Shown here in pieces: positions 8,861 through 16,876 of a stretch of 64,000 nt of DNA. Below the pieces are notes generated by a model. The model worked only from the letters and a program-made list of their open reading frames with translations, did not search any database and was not told the origin of the DNA. The DNA lies in contig JAKFFG010000008.1 in the NCBI GenBank assembly GCA_036675275.1, positions 186,001 through 250,000 of the forward strand, given 5' to 3'. The position numbers and the translations under genes are program-made. The first letter of the stretch is position 1; the number at the start of each line of letters is the position of its first letter. The DNA is from Pollutimonas sp036675275 (GTDB lineage: Bacteria; Pseudomonadota; Gammaproteobacteria; Burkholderiales; Burkholderiaceae_B).

Positions 8861-9535
8861 CTAGACGTGGCCGTATTTTTCGAGAGCTTTGGCCAGCGAC
8901 ATGCCTTCGCTCAGGCTCTGGCGGATGGCGACTTCCTGCTCGGTCAAGCGTTCAGCCCTTTCCAGTACTTCTTGTACGATAGCTTGGGGGATCACCAAGG
9001 CGCCGTCATCGTCGCCCAGAATAAAGTCGCCCGGATGGACGGCCACGCGCCGGCTCGTGGCGCCCTGCATGTAGACGGGCACGTTGCACGCGTTGACTTT
9101 CCAGCGGCTGATGGACTGCACCGGGGTGCGAAAGCGCCCAAAAACCGTAAAACCCAGTGCATTGATCCAACTGGTGTCGCGCAGCCCGCCGTCGACGATG
9201 GCGCCGACGCTGCCTTTTTCCTTCATGCCGATGGAGATCAGTTCGCCGAAGTAGCAGATGCCGTCCCCGTCGCCGGACCATACCGATACGTCGCCTTCGC
9301 ACAGAGCCGCGCAGGCTTTCATTTTATCGGCGTCCCCTCCGAAGCCGTAGGGCGTCATTTGTCCGCGTATTGTGTATGCCCACCCCGCCAGGCGCGCCGA
9401 ACCTGTCTGGCGCTGGAACGCTGCCGCCAGCCCCTGGTCGGGATAGCCCATTTCATCCAGTACGTCGGCGGCGTTCGACGTGTCGACTTTTAGAAATCGC
9501 TCACGCATCGAGCTCTTCTCTTCCTTACTGAGCAT
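8861..9535 (-). CDS. RraA-family protein (4-hydroxy-4-methyl-2-oxoglutarate aldolase/oxaloacetate decarboxylase-like)
   Basis: 224 residues from the ATG at 9535, preceded by GGGAG; a longer open frame upstream has no family-like sequence. The fold signature GDVSVWSGDGDG and the metal/substrate-binding VDGGLRDT near residues 115-122 match the HMG/CHA aldolase branch of RraA-like proteins. These cleave 4-hydroxy-4-methyl-2-oxoglutarate or 4-carboxy-4-hydroxy-2-oxoadipate and often decarboxylate oxaloacetate. The gene is divergent from a LysR regulator. Its promoter carries the same two-part element as the aspartate dehydrogenase promoter, so the two are probably co-regulated. The substrate here is unproven. 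Confidence 0.82.
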   Translation of the reverse strand: MLSKEEKSSMRERFLKVDTSNAADVLDEMGYPDQGLAAAFQRQTGSARLAGWAYTIRGQMTPYGFGGDADKMKACAALCEGDVSVWSGDGDGICYFGELISIGMKEKGSVGAIVDGGLRDTSWINALGFTVFGRFRTPVQSISRWKVNACNVPVYMQGATSRRVAVHPGDFILGDDDGALVIPQAIVQEVLERAERLTEQEVAIRQSLSEGMSLAKALEKYGHV

Positions 9536-9601
9536 CACTTGACTCCCTTTTGATGAACGGCGGCAGTGGCCCGATGTCGGGCATTGCGGTCTGCGCGTTT
9601 T

Positions 9602-9670
9602 ATGGTAGTCAGTAGCGCGGCGGGGGACAAACGATTTAAAGTATGCGATGCTATTAGCTCGGCTAATGAC
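9602..9670 (-). promoter_or_regulatory. Promoter and LysR-type two-part operator of the rraA-like operon (copy 1)
   Basis: Read on the minus strand, GTCATTAGCCGAGCTAAT (9670-9653) contains the inverted repeat ATTAGC-N3-GCTAAT. A 15-base spacer follows, then AAATCGTTTGTCCC (9637-9624). TTGTCC inside the second block serves as -35, followed by 17 bases and TACCAT (9607-9602) as -10. The same layout recurs at 10661-10729 for the aspartate dehydrogenase gene. Known LysR regulators bind an upstream dyad and a second site next to -35, which fits. Confidence 0.75.
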
Positions 9671-9708
9671 AGACTCGCACGCCTTCGGGCAGATCCACCC
9701 ACGGACCC

Positions 9709-10668
9709 ATGAGCAGACGCCTTCCCCCATTGTTGGCCACGCGCTATTTCGAAGCGGCGGCCCGGCATCTTTCTTTTACGCAGGCGGCCGAAGAGTTGTG
9801 CGTGACGCAGGGAGCAATCAGCTTGCAGATACGCAAGCTTGAGGGGTTCCTTGGAGCGCGGCTGTTTATCCGGCACGCCCGTTATATCGAGCTCACTGCT
9901 GCCGGGCAACAGTTTTATGAAGCCTGCCATGTGCTGCTGGAGGGCCTGGAAAAGGCAATATGCGACCTGACCAGCCCGAATCACCAGCAAACGCTTACGG
10001 TCAGTACCATACCCACTATCGGCACTCTCTGGCTCATGCCAAGGCTGGCGTCGTTCACATCCCAGCACCCCGATATCGAGGTGCGCGTGGTGTCGGATAT
10101 CCGGCCAGCCGACATGCAGTCCGACAATATTGATGTCGCGCTGCGTGTGGGCAAGCTGCCGGGGCAACGCTACCCGGAACATTTTCCCGCCGTTGACCTG
10201 GTCATGCTGGAAAGGTGGACTGACATCGAGGCCGACCTGCTGTTCCACGACGTGATGGTGCCGGTGGCGTCCAAGGCCTGGTATGCCACCCAACCGGCTA
10301 TCCGCGACGTGGCTGACTTCAGGACGGCATCTTTGGTGCATACGGCAAGTCGTCCCAATGCATGGCGGGAATGGTTGAAGGCCCACGGAACGGAATACAA
10401 GCCGTCCGGGCATGAGCCCGAGTACGGGCATTTCTATATTTCGCTCGGGGCGGCGCTGGACCAGAAAGGCATTGCGCTGATTCCCGAGGTGCTGCTGCGC
10501 GGTTATCCGGGCCGCAACGAGCTTGAAGTTTTGCTGCCCAACATAGAGCCCGTGCGCAGCGCCGGAGATTACTACTTGCTGACGCGCACCTCATCACCCA
10601 AGCGCGCGGCCATAAAGAAATTCCGCTCCTGGGTGTTGAACGAGGTCGGCAGGGCACCCAGTCATTAG
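9709..10668 (+). CDS. LysR-family transcriptional regulator, GcvA-like
   Basis: 319 residues beginning MSRRLPPLLATRYFEAA. The helix-turn-helix is SFTQAAEELCVTQGAISLQI (about 23-42), then a GcvA-type effector domain with the hallmark STIPTIGTLWLMPRL. It is divergent from the rraA-like gene and 114 bases upstream of the aspartate dehydrogenase gene, with an almost identical putative binding element on each side. The second element overlaps its own stop codon. I infer that it controls both neighbours. No strong ribosome-binding site precedes the ATG. Confidence 0.9.
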   Translation: MSRRLPPLLATRYFEAAARHLSFTQAAEELCVTQGAISLQIRKLEGFLGARLFIRHARYIELTAAGQQFYEACHVLLEGLEKAICDLTSPNHQQTLTVSTIPTIGTLWLMPRLASFTSQHPDIEVRVVSDIRPADMQSDNIDVALRVGKLPGQRYPEHFPAVDLVMLERWTDIEADLLFHDVMVPVASKAWYATQPAIRDVADFRTASLVHTASRPNAWREWLKAHGTEYKPSGHEPEYGHFYISLGAALDQKGIALIPEVLLRGYPGRNELEVLLPNIEPVRSAGDYYLLTRTSSPKRAAIKKFRSWVLNEVGRAPSH

Positions 10669-10729
10669 TTGCGCTAATCGCTGTGGCGACAACAAATCGT
10701 TTGTCCCTTTTGATTCCCTTTCATAGAAT
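10661..10729 (+). promoter_or_regulatory. Promoter and LysR-type two-part operator of the aspartate dehydrogenase gene (copy 2)
   Basis: GTCATTAGTTGCGCTAAT (10661-10678), a 15-base spacer, then AAATCGTTTGTCCC (10694-10707), whose TTGTCC (10701-10706) is -35. It is followed by 17 bases and TAGAAT (10724-10729) as -10. The 14-base downstream block is identical to copy 1. The dyad matches copy 1 at 12 of 15 positions, and the spacing is the same. The element begins inside the end of the LysR gene. Confidence 0.8.
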
Positions 10730-10782
10730 GAAGTTCACCGGCGATAGGGCCGGACGATTTTTGTGGAACAGGGACTCAGCAG

Positions 10783-11589
10783 ATGGAAGACTTACATGTA
10801 GGAGTGGCGGGCTTCGGCGCAATAGGCCGTTCAATTGCAAGCCAGCTTGCCCGCGGCGTTGAAGGAATACGGCTTGTTGCGGTCGGTGTGAGGAACCCCG
10901 AAACGCCTCCCGAGTTCGATTGGCAGGGCCAGACGCCGCCCCGGTTCGCGCTGCTGGACGAGCTGGAACAGTATTGCGACATTGTGATCGAATGCGCGCC
11001 TGCTCATCTGCTCCCCCGCATTGCCACGCCGTTCCTCAAGGCCGGAAAAAAAGTTGTAAGTCTGAGCAGCGGCGCGTTGTTGGGGCACCCCGAGCTGATC
11101 GATCTGGCGCGGACGCATAAGGGGCAAATTCTGGTTCCTTCGGGAGCGATTCTGGGGCTTGACGCCATACTGGGCGCCGCCGAAGGTACGATCCACTCAG
11201 TAAAAATGATCTCGCGTAAACCGGCCAGGGGTTTTGTGGGTGCGCCGTTTCTGGAAAAACAGAATATCGACGTGATGAGCCTGAAGGAGCCGACGCTGAT
11301 TTTTTCGGGCACGGCGCGCGAAGCTGCATCCGGATTCCCCGCCAATTTGAACGTGGCCGTCAGCGTATCGCTCGCGGGTGTCGGCCCGGACAAGACATTG
11401 CTCGAAGTCTGGGCAGACCCAAGCCTGGAACGCAATACTCACCGTATAGAGGTCGTATCCGATTCGGCGCTGCTTTCCATGGAAATCCAGAACATTCCCT
11501 CGGAAAACCCGAAGACAGGACGGATTACTGCACAAAGTGCGGTGGCGTTGCTGCGTAAGCTGCGTGCGCCATTGAGCGTTGGTACGTGA
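10783..11589 (+). CDS. L-aspartate dehydrogenase-like oxidoreductase
   Basis: 268 residues. The nucleotide-binding motif GVAGFGAIGRSIA starts at residue 7. The C-terminal signature SENPKTGRITAQSAVALLRKL with an LR-APLSVGT end is typical of aspartate dehydrogenase (NadX/AspDH), which interconverts L-aspartate with oxaloacetate and ammonia (or iminoaspartate for NAD synthesis). It stands alone, not beside nadA/nadC, and shares a promoter element with an RraA-like protein whose relatives decarboxylate oxaloacetate. A catabolic role is therefore more likely than NAD synthesis, as an inference. Convergent with the next gene after 12 bases. Confidence 0.82.
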   Translation: MEDLHVGVAGFGAIGRSIASQLARGVEGIRLVAVGVRNPETPPEFDWQGQTPPRFALLDELEQYCDIVIECAPAHLLPRIATPFLKAGKKVVSLSSGALLGHPELIDLARTHKGQILVPSGAILGLDAILGAAEGTIHSVKMISRKPARGFVGAPFLEKQNIDVMSLKEPTLIFSGTAREAASGFPANLNVAVSVSLAGVGPDKTLLEVWADPSLERNTHRIEVVSDSALLSMEIQNIPSENPKTGRITAQSAVALLRKLRAPLSVGT

Positions 11590-11601
11590 TCTACATAGAC
11601 G

Positions 11602-12873
11602 TTACCTGGCCCGCGACCCGAAGCGCTCTATGACATACGGCGACAAGTCGATCTCCGTCGCTTGCCCCAGCATGGCTTTCGCCACAAGCTTCCCGCTGAT
11701 CGCGGACATGGTCAGGCCGAGATGGCCGTGGCCGAAATTGAGCCACAGGCCGCCAAATGCCCGCGCAGAGCCCAAGACCGGCAGGGAGTCGGGCAGGCAT
11801 GGGCGGTGCCCCATCCACGATTGAGCTTTCGCGTTCTCATTGAGTTCTGGAAAAATCAACTTCCCATACTTTCCCAGAAGCCGGGCCCGTTGCTGTGTCG
11901 GAGGACGGTCCAATCCTCCGAACTCGACGGTACCCGCAAGCCGCAAGCCGGTTTCCATAGGCGTCGCAAAAATCTTGCGGTCGGCTGCAACCACCGGCCG
12001 GCGCAGATTGATGCCGCTGTCGGTCAGCGTTAGGTGATATCCGCGCTGCGTTTCCAGTGGAACCTGATAGCCAAGTTTTTTCAGCAGCCTTGCGGACCAC
12101 GCCCCTGCGCACACGACCAGGTGGTCAGCCATGTAGCTGCCTTGCTGGCACACGACGCCAGTGACACGCTTGGCTTCAAGCTGAAGGGCGACGGCATCAT
12201 CGCGTACGAACGTGACACCGCGTGCCGCCAACGCGGCAGCAATCACCTGGGCTTGCCGCAAGGGATTGACGACCATGCACTGATCTGGCATGAAATAGCC
12301 CAGCTTGTAGTGCGCGCCGATTTGCGGCTCCAGGCTATTTATTTGGTGACGATTCAGTTCTTCGACCTGTATGCCATGCTGGCGCCGTAGTGCCCAGCCG
12401 CCGCTGTCCTTGGCAGCTGCCTTGGCATCGGGATAGACATGAAGCTGGCCCGTGGCGTGTATCAGGCTGCTTTCGCCCAGGTCCCGCATGACATGTTGAT
12501 GGCAATCCAGGGCGGGAGCCAACAACTGCTTGAGTGCCGAAGAAATGGCCGCCACGTTGTCGGGCGCGGATGCCCGGATGAAACGCAGCAGCCAGGGGGC
12601 CGCGGCAAGCCAGTAGTGCGGCGGAACGGACAAAGGGCCGGATGGGTCCAGCAACATGCGCGGCGCCTGGCGCACGATGCCGGGCATCCCAAGGGGGGCG
12701 ACTGCCCCCGTGCTGAGCGCCCCGGCATTCCCGGATGAACATCCCATGCCTGGTTCATCGCGGTCTATGACCGTGACGCGCCATCCCTCGCGCTGTAGGT
12801 AATACGCGGTGTACAGCCCGACTATGCCCGCTCCGATGATGATGGCGCTGGGTGCTTGCACCTTATCGGTCAA
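11602..12873 (-). CDS. FAD-dependent D-amino acid dehydrogenase (DadA-like)
   Basis: 423 residues of the DAO superfamily. The FAD-binding GAGIVGLYTAYYLQ lies near residues 14-27, followed by CSSGNAGALSTG, the DadA-type motif around the isoalloxazine. The C-terminal WLNFGHGHLGLTMSAISGKL closes the FAD site. DadA enzymes oxidise D-amino acids to 2-oxoacids and pass electrons to the respiratory chain. The start codon overlaps the stop of the CHRD gene (ATGA), so the two are translationally coupled. The convergent neighbour is aspartate dehydrogenase, another amino-acid oxidising enzyme. Substrate preference is unknown. Confidence 0.88.
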   Translation of the reverse strand: MTDKVQAPSAIIIGAGIVGLYTAYYLQREGWRVTVIDRDEPGMGCSSGNAGALSTGAVAPLGMPGIVRQAPRMLLDPSGPLSVPPHYWLAAAPWLLRFIRASAPDNVAAISSALKQLLAPALDCHQHVMRDLGESSLIHATGQLHVYPDAKAAAKDSGGWALRRQHGIQVEELNRHQINSLEPQIGAHYKLGYFMPDQCMVVNPLRQAQVIAAALAARGVTFVRDDAVALQLEAKRVTGVVCQQGSYMADHLVVCAGAWSARLLKKLGYQVPLETQRGYHLTLTDSGINLRRPVVAADRKIFATPMETGLRLAGTVEFGGLDRPPTQQRARLLGKYGKLIFPELNENAKAQSWMGHRPCLPDSLPVLGSARAFGGLWLNFGHGHLGLTMSAISGKLVAKAMLGQATEIDLSPYVIERFGSRAR

Positions 12874-13313
12874 GGCTTGATCTGATCCCGCAGCTCGCCG
12901 CCCTTGTGCGCTTCGCTATGCACGTTGACGTATAGATTGCCGTCTTTATAAGACTTGTATTGTGCATCGTTCAGTTTGGCATTCGCCGGTACAGCCCATT
13001 CATTGTCTCCTTTTTTTTCCAGTGGAATGATGACCGGACCGTTCTTGCCGACAGGGGCTTCATGTATGTGGGCCATGGTGGCATTGATGCCGGACGTCGT
13101 TACGCTGCCGCTGACGCTTTTGTCGTCGCCCACTGTAATCGTACCGCTACCTTTGGCCGAGGTCGTCACAGCAGGAACTTCATTGGCGCCGCTTAACGTC
13201 AACTGGCTGTCGGCCGCCATGGCGATGCCGCAGCCTGCAGTCCAAACGCCTACGAACAGGCTGGCGGCAAGAACAGCCCGACGCGATGTTGTGATAGATC
13301 CGTGGATACTCAT
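12870..13313 (-). CDS. Exported CHRD-domain protein
   Basis: 147 residues: a Tat- or Sec-like N-terminus (TTSRRAVLAASLFVGVW), possible lipobox TAGC, or cleavage at AMA before ADS. A CHRD domain follows, recognisable by LSGANEVPAV, the central ATMAHIHEAPVGKNGPVI and the final YVNVHSEAHKGGELRDQI. CHRD domains occur in secreted bacterial proteins of unclear function. It is coupled by a 4-base overlap to the DadA-like gene, which is odd for an exported protein and a respiratory dehydrogenase. Confidence 0.85.
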   Translation of the reverse strand: MSIHGSITTSRRAVLAASLFVGVWTAGCGIAMAADSQLTLSGANEVPAVTTSAKGSGTITVGDDKSVSGSVTTSGINATMAHIHEAPVGKNGPVIIPLEKKGDNEWAVPANAKLNDAQYKSYKDGNLYVNVHSEAHKGGELRDQIKP

Positions 13314-13392
13314 GTGAACACTCCTTGATGTGAATGTTAGGGCTTGGTCGTATCGGTGGCCGACGGGTCGGCCAGACAGTTGTACTGCCTTT

Positions 13393-13408
13393 CTGGCGCC
13401 GGCGCCAG
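13393..13408. repeat. Perfect 16-base palindrome between CHRD and NlpD-like genes
   Basis: CTGGCGCCGGCGCCAG, self-complementary throughout, in the 138-base gap between the NlpD-like stop and the CHRD start, both on the minus strand. It could be part of a terminator or an operator. No U-tract follows on either strand, so a terminator call is weak. Confidence 0.35.
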
Positions 13409-13451
13409 CCTGACAAAATACTGGCCGTACGACGTTGCGCTTATTGACTCA

Positions 13452-14219
13452 TCAACGTGAAGACGTTTTCGGCAGATACCGCAAGGCGTCGACCGCTTTG
13501 CCGTCGTAGCGCAGCTCGAAATACAGGTTCACGGCATTGCTGCCCGTGCTGCCCACTGTAGCAATCGTTTGCCCCTGCTTGACCTGTGCGCCTTCTTTTA
13601 CCAATAGAGTTTGGTTATGGGCATAAACGCTTAGAAAGTCTGCATCGTGGTTCACAATGAGCATATTGCCGTAGCCGCGCAAGCCGTTGCCGGCATACAT
13701 TACTTTGCCTGCGGCCGCAGCCTTGACGGGCGATCCCGCAGGAGCCGCGATATAGACGCCCTGCGTATTGTGCGTTTGGGTTCCCCGGCTGCGTTTTCCT
13801 TCGGCGGGCCAGACCAGATCAATGGATCGTGGCGCCGCGACAGAAGGCCCCTTGGTCGATGCTGGCGGGGCGGAAGTCGCTGCCGATCCGCCTCTGACAT
13901 TCAATACCTGCCCGACGCGAATATTGTCGCCGTCTTTCAGGTTGTTTGACCGAATGAGCGAAGCAACGCTTTGCCCGTGTTCGCGTGCAATCTGCGTGAG
14001 CGTGTCTCCCCTTACAACACGATATTGGCCCTTGCCGACGGGTTTAGTGGTGCCGCACGAGGCCAACAGCACCGCCATACAAAGTACGGCCAAGGAACGC
14101 CCGTAGGGACGAATCGTGGATGCAAGGTCGGGATGACTTTTGATAAGGCGGAAAGGAAATAAAAATGTCAGTGGAAACATTGCTGGGCGTTGAGTTGCAT
14201 GGGGAAGTGCTAATGACAT
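13452..14219 (-). CDS. NlpD-like LysM/LytM lipoprotein (probably catalytically inactive M23 fold)
   Basis: 255 residues at the longest start; the true start may be the internal Met at residue 14. A lipobox MAVLLASC ends near residue 55, which gives an unusually long leader. A LysM domain follows (YRVVRGDTLTQIAREHG to VGQVLNV), then a Ser/Pro-rich linker and a LytM domain closely resembling NlpD (YAGNGLRGYGNMLIVNHD, YAHNQTLLV, LRYLPK). Zinc ligands look degenerate: NTQGVYIA where an active enzyme has H-x3-D, and NLYFELR for the usual LHFEIR. This points to an amidase activator of cell separation. It is not beside rpoS as canonical nlpD is, so it is likely a paralogue. Confidence 0.8.
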   Translation of the reverse strand: MSLALPHATQRPAMFPLTFLFPFRLIKSHPDLASTIRPYGRSLAVLCMAVLLASCGTTKPVGKGQYRVVRGDTLTQIAREHGQSVASLIRSNNLKDGDNIRVGQVLNVRGGSAATSAPPASTKGPSVAAPRSIDLVWPAEGKRSRGTQTHNTQGVYIAAPAGSPVKAAAAGKVMYAGNGLRGYGNMLIVNHDADFLSVYAHNQTLLVKEGAQVKQGQTIATVGSTGSNAVNLYFELRYDGKAVDALRYLPKTSSR

Positions 14220-14417
14220 ACTACACGATGCTTTGATGCTTCAAGCTAATGGAAAGCCGGTGTCGCCGATCGTTGCCTTTTTTGCTCCATGGCTATTGCT
14301 TCGGCGTCGGCCTGGCGGCAGGTACAGGATGTGCTTGCATCCTTCAAGTTCCGGCAGCAATCGCGCTGCCAGGCAATCGCGCCGCGGCGTGAGGACTATC
14401 GTTAAGGGAGCAAATGC

Positions 14418-14717
14418 ATGAGCACCGAAATAGCCAACCAAAAGCCACCAGCCGTCGTCAACGGTGTTGTCCGATTCACGGTATTAGTTGAGGGGCGGGT
14501 AAACCAGGAATTCGAGGTGTCGTCCGATGTGCTGGTAGAGCACTTTGGCGCGGCAAATCGATTGGATGATGAGTTGATTGAGGCGTTCAGAAGAGGGAAG
14601 GCCGAAATCATGGCGGTCGCCGCCCAGAGCGTCAATACGCCGGTCAACGGCACGATCGCGCTGGGGACGGGCGACTTCTCGGAGCTGACCCCGGGCAAAC
14701 CGGGGTCCTCGTCGTAG
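14418..14717 (+). CDS. DUF1488-like small protein
   Basis: 99 residues, cytoplasmic, no signal peptide or membrane segment. The core VRFTVLVEGRVNQEFEVSSDVLVEHFGA followed by an alpha-helical FRRGKAEIMAVAAQ resembles DUF1488 proteins. No biochemical function is known for that family. Monocistronic, convergent with the thiol dioxygenase gene 23 bases away. The 198 bases upstream (14220-14417) show no convincing gene. Confidence 0.65.
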   Translation: MSTEIANQKPPAVVNGVVRFTVLVEGRVNQEFEVSSDVLVEHFGAANRLDDELIEAFRRGKAEIMAVAAQSVNTPVNGTIALGTGDFSELTPGKPGSSS

Positions 14718-14740
14718 GCGCAATGCGGGGGCGCCGGCCA

Positions 14741-15325
14741 CTACGCTTCAAATGCCCACAAATTAGGCGTCATGTCATTTGAATAGCCGGACACGAATCC
14801 TTTTGGTTCACCGGTCTGGGCGTCGTAAACCGAGCGGCGCACCCGCCCGATGTTGCCTCCGTACAGGTGGATACTGATGGAGACCTTGTCTTCGTGAGCG
14901 TTGCTGACACGGTGAATGTCGCCGATGCGCGGCGAGACGCATGCAACGTTCCCGGGATCCAACCGGCTTTGCGCACCGGTCGGTGCGATGCCGTCACCGG
15001 TTCGGCGGTAATGCTGCTCGAGTTCGGCGCCTCGCAACATGGCGATGACACCCCAGACGGTGTGGTCGTGGATGGGAGTCTTCTGGCCCGGCCCCCACAC
15101 AAAGCTGACCAAGGAAAAGCGCTCCAGCGGATCGCCGTACAGCAAGTATTGCCTGTAGTAGTCAGGATGAGGCTGGGCCAGGGCGTCTGGCAACCAGTCG
15201 TCTTTGGCCACCAGAGTCGCCATGATCTCGCTGGCGGACTTCAAGACCGTTTCTTCAGCGGCGGCTCGGCTTTCCACCAGCCGGGTTAGCGCGGCCACGG
15301 TGTCCAATAATCGGCTGTTTTTCAT
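14741..15325 (-). CDS. mdo: Thiol dioxygenase, 3-mercaptopropionate dioxygenase type
   Basis: 194-residue cupin of the cysteine dioxygenase family. The iron ligands are His86 and His88 (TPIHDHTVWG) and His138 (GDIHRVSN). Gln81 in GPGQKTPIHDH corresponds to the Gln that marks the 3-mercaptopropionate branch; cysteine dioxygenases use Arg. The reaction would be 3-mercaptopropionate plus O2 to 3-sulfinopropionate. GGAGAG precedes the ATG. It follows the acyl-CoA ligase on the same strand after 54 bases and is probably the last gene of that operon. Broad thiol specificity is common in this branch, so cysteine remains possible. Confidence 0.83.
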   Translation of the reverse strand: MKNSRLLDTVAALTRLVESRAAAEETVLKSASEIMATLVAKDDWLPDALAQPHPDYYRQYLLYGDPLERFSLVSFVWGPGQKTPIHDHTVWGVIAMLRGAELEQHYRRTGDGIAPTGAQSRLDPGNVACVSPRIGDIHRVSNAHEDKVSISIHLYGGNIGRVRRSVYDAQTGEPKGFVSGYSNDMTPNLWAFEA

Positions 15326-15379
15326 GGTTCTCTCCTGGTCCTATGAGCAGCACGCTTCCGGCGTCAGTTCGGGGTCGAG

Positions 15380-16867
15380 TCAGGCAGGCTGGGCCAGGGA
15401 TTTCGCCAGTGCTTTGCGGTCTATCTTTCCAACCGAATTTTCCGGCAAGGCGTCCACGAAGAAGACATCCTCCAGACGATAGATGCGCGACAGGCGCTGG
15501 CTCACCAGCGCCTGGATGGCTTCTTTGTCGCCTTGTGCGGAGTCGGTGGGAACGACGAAAGCGACAGGAACCTCGCCAAGGTCAGCGTCGGGGCGGCCCA
15601 CGACGCAACAGCTTTGTACGTCGGGGCTGGTGCTGATGGCCTGTTCGATGATGGCGGGGGAGATGTTTTCACCTCCGCGGATGATGACGTCCTTGATTCG
15701 ACCCGTGATGTATACGTAACCATCTTCGTCCATGCGTCCCAGATCGCCCGTGCGCAATACCGGGGCGGGTGGCTCTAGTATGCCGTCTTCCTGGGTGCCC
15801 AGGTAGCCTAGCATCAGGCTTTCGCCTTCGATGCATATTTCACCGTCGACGCCGGGTTCCAGGATGGTGCTTCCGTCGCTGGCGCACAGGTATATTTTCT
15901 GAAAAGGCAAGGCCTTGCCGATGGAGCCTATCTTGCGCCTGGCCGGCGGGTTCATGGTGGATGTGCACGTCGCTTCGGACAGGCCGTAGGATACGACCAG
16001 CGGTCGCTGAAGCAGCGCTTCGATCTTGACGTGCAGCTCTTTGGTGATAGGCGCCGACCCACAGCGCGCAAAGCGCAAGGCGGCGAGGCTTTCCGGCGGG
16101 AACGACAGCTCGAGCATGCGCGAATACATGGTGGGCACGCCGGTGATGATGGTGGGGCGATGCAAATCCATGAGCTGCGGCATATCGGTGGCGCGGAAGC
16201 GGTCCGCCAGCACCACGTGCGCGCCTGCCAGAAAAGGGCTGAACAACTGGTTGTTCAAGCCGTTGGTGTGGTAGAGCGGCATGACATGCAGAAGCTTGTC
16301 GTGCTGGTTCAGTTCTGTCAGTGGAATGACGCCCTGGGCGTTATTAAGCAGTCCCTTGTGGCTGAGCAGAACGCCCTTGGGCCGGCCGGTGCTTCCAGAC
16401 GTAAACAGCAGCAGGCCGGGGTCTTGAGCCTGGATTTTTTCAGACCAGTAAGCTTCGGCAGCGGCGAGCATATCAACACGCAATATCCGCAGGCCGCCCG
16501 TAGGCGCTACGCCGGCTTCGTTTGCCGCATCGACCAATACGGTGTCGACGCCGACGGCCTGCAGTCGATCGTGGATCTCGGCAGGTGTCAGCCGGGGCTC
16601 GAGCGGGCAGGGGCATGCCCCCGCTGCCATTATGCCCAGCAAGGCGATCACATTGTCGATGGACCTTTCCATCGACAGCGCCACGAGTTGTTGCGGCTTG
16701 ACGCCTGCGTGGCGCAGTTTGCCGGCCATATCGCTTACGCGGTTGTAAAGTTCGCCGTAAGAAAGGCGGGTTTCACCCTTTGCGTCACTCAAGGCCGGGC
16801 GCGATGCCCATTCTTTCGAGCGCCAAAGCGATGGGTAGGCGGCCAGCAAACTGGTGTCTTCAGGCAT
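15380..16867 (-). CDS. AMP-forming acyl-CoA synthetase
   Basis: 495 residues of the ANL superfamily. P-loop-like LLLFTSGSTGRPKGVLLSH is near residues 150-168, A5 motif SYGLSEAT, A7/A8 RTGDLGRMDEDGYVYITGRIKD followed by GGENI, and the A10 lysine in NSVGKIDRK. It activates a carboxylic acid to its CoA thioester via an acyl-adenylate. Operon order on the minus strand is iclR, CaiB/BaiF transferase, crotonase, CoA-transferase alpha and beta, this gene, thiol dioxygenase. The operon thus has three possible CoA-loading enzymes. The acid substrate is unknown. Confidence 0.9.
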   Translation of the reverse strand: MPEDTSLLAAYPSLWRSKEWASRPALSDAKGETRLSYGELYNRVSDMAGKLRHAGVKPQQLVALSMERSIDNVIALLGIMAAGACPCPLEPRLTPAEIHDRLQAVGVDTVLVDAANEAGVAPTGGLRILRVDMLAAAEAYWSEKIQAQDPGLLLFTSGSTGRPKGVLLSHKGLLNNAQGVIPLTELNQHDKLLHVMPLYHTNGLNNQLFSPFLAGAHVVLADRFRATDMPQLMDLHRPTIITGVPTMYSRMLELSFPPESLAALRFARCGSAPITKELHVKIEALLQRPLVVSYGLSEATCTSTMNPPARRKIGSIGKALPFQKIYLCASDGSTILEPGVDGEICIEGESLMLGYLGTQEDGILEPPAPVLRTGDLGRMDEDGYVYITGRIKDVIIRGGENISPAIIEQAISTSPDVQSCCVVGRPDADLGEVPVAFVVPTDSAQGDKEAIQALVSQRLSRIYRLEDVFFVDALPENSVGKIDRKALAKSLAQPA

Positions 16868-16876
16868 TCGTCTCTC

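Noticed and set aside
14220..14417. Small open frames upstream of the DUF1488-like gene
   Set aside because: About 60 codons on each strand, arginine-rich, no start signals and no family resemblance.
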